A DNA stretch of 64,000 nucleotides, from NCBI RefSeq assembly GCF_900105905.1, contig NZ_FNSV01000004.1:248001-312000 (forward strand). The letters are read 5' to 3'. Shown piece after piece: positions 63,790 to 64,000 of this stretch. The position numbers and the translations under genes are program-made. How positions within the stretch are numbered: position 1 is the stretch's first letter; each line of letters starts with the position of its first letter. The stretch comes from Rhodococcus koreensis. GTDB lineage: Bacteria > Actinomycetota > Actinomycetes > Mycobacteriales > Mycobacteriaceae. The notes under the pieces were generated by a model. The model saw only the letters and a program-made list of their open reading frames with translations. It searched no databases and was not told the origin of the DNA.

Positions 63790-64000
63790 CACCGGCCACT
63801 CCGGCGGACACGCGAGGTGATGCAACCTGCAGCGAGGTGGTGGGTCGGGGAACGCCGGTGTGGGGGCGTCGAGCAGCGCGACCCACACCAGTGGGGCGAC
63901 TACGATCTGTGTCCGCACCGCCGGATCAGGTTGGGCCGCGGCGGCGGCCTGCTTCCCAGCTTCGAGGACACCATGATCATCGGCTACCTGAACCCGCTCC

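Overview
The window is high-GC actinobacterial chromosome, most likely Rhodococcus or a close relative in the Mycobacteriales. The grounds are GC-rich wobble positions, many overlapping ATGA/GTGA gene junctions, a complete YrbE/Mce importer with its accessory proteins, a mycothiol-type DinB-fold protein and many TetR-controlled acyl-CoA genes. No tRNA, rRNA, CRISPR array or intact insertion sequence was seen. The window starts inside a thiolase gene.

Region 1 (1-13105): fadA-fadB beta-oxidation genes and a TetR regulator; a nitronate monooxygenase on the other strand; a double-domain TetR regulator; an overlapping pair of GAF-LuxR regulators; then an operon of two SnoaL-like proteins, an acyl-CoA ligase and an aldehyde dehydrogenase. 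Region 2 (13296-25485): an unusual integral membrane protein, a gene-poor gap, and an eight-gene minus-strand operon (carboxyltransferase, biotin carboxylase, enoyl-CoA hydratase, DinB-fold protein, AtuA, acyl-CoA dehydrogenase, acyl-CoA ligase, TetR). This matches the acyclic terpene utilisation (Atu, citronellyl/geranyl-CoA) pathway.

Region 3 (25713-45643): a flavin reductase with a short luciferase-fold partner, an SCP2 sterol-carrier protein with an acyl-CoA dehydrogenase, and a mce operon (yrbE x2, mceA-F, four Mce-associated proteins, MceG-type ATPase). A TetR, an enoyl-CoA hydratase and a second copy of the unusual membrane protein follow. Region 4 (45644-53596): decayed DNA, then IclR, a CoA-transferase, a TctABC carboxylate importer and a secreted lipase. 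Region 5 (53600-64000): a helicase relic, then a cation/stress block (CNNM-type transporter, P-type ATPase, PQQ-type sugar dehydrogenase, Ca2+/H+ exchanger, FMN-binding protein, PASTA protein) and a broken second copy of the CNNM gene.

Working hypothesis: regions 1-3 form one system that imports a branched or isoprenoid lipid acid through Mce, carries it with SCP2, activates it with CoA and degrades it by Atu-type carboxylation plus beta-oxidation. Two recurring intergenic motifs tie the units together. One is a 20-bp near-palindrome containing AGTGAATCGC, found before the atu operon, before the mce operon and before the LuxR pair. The other is a core GGGGTGRRWTYSCTC before the SnoaL/ligase operon, the SCP2 operon and the mce operon.
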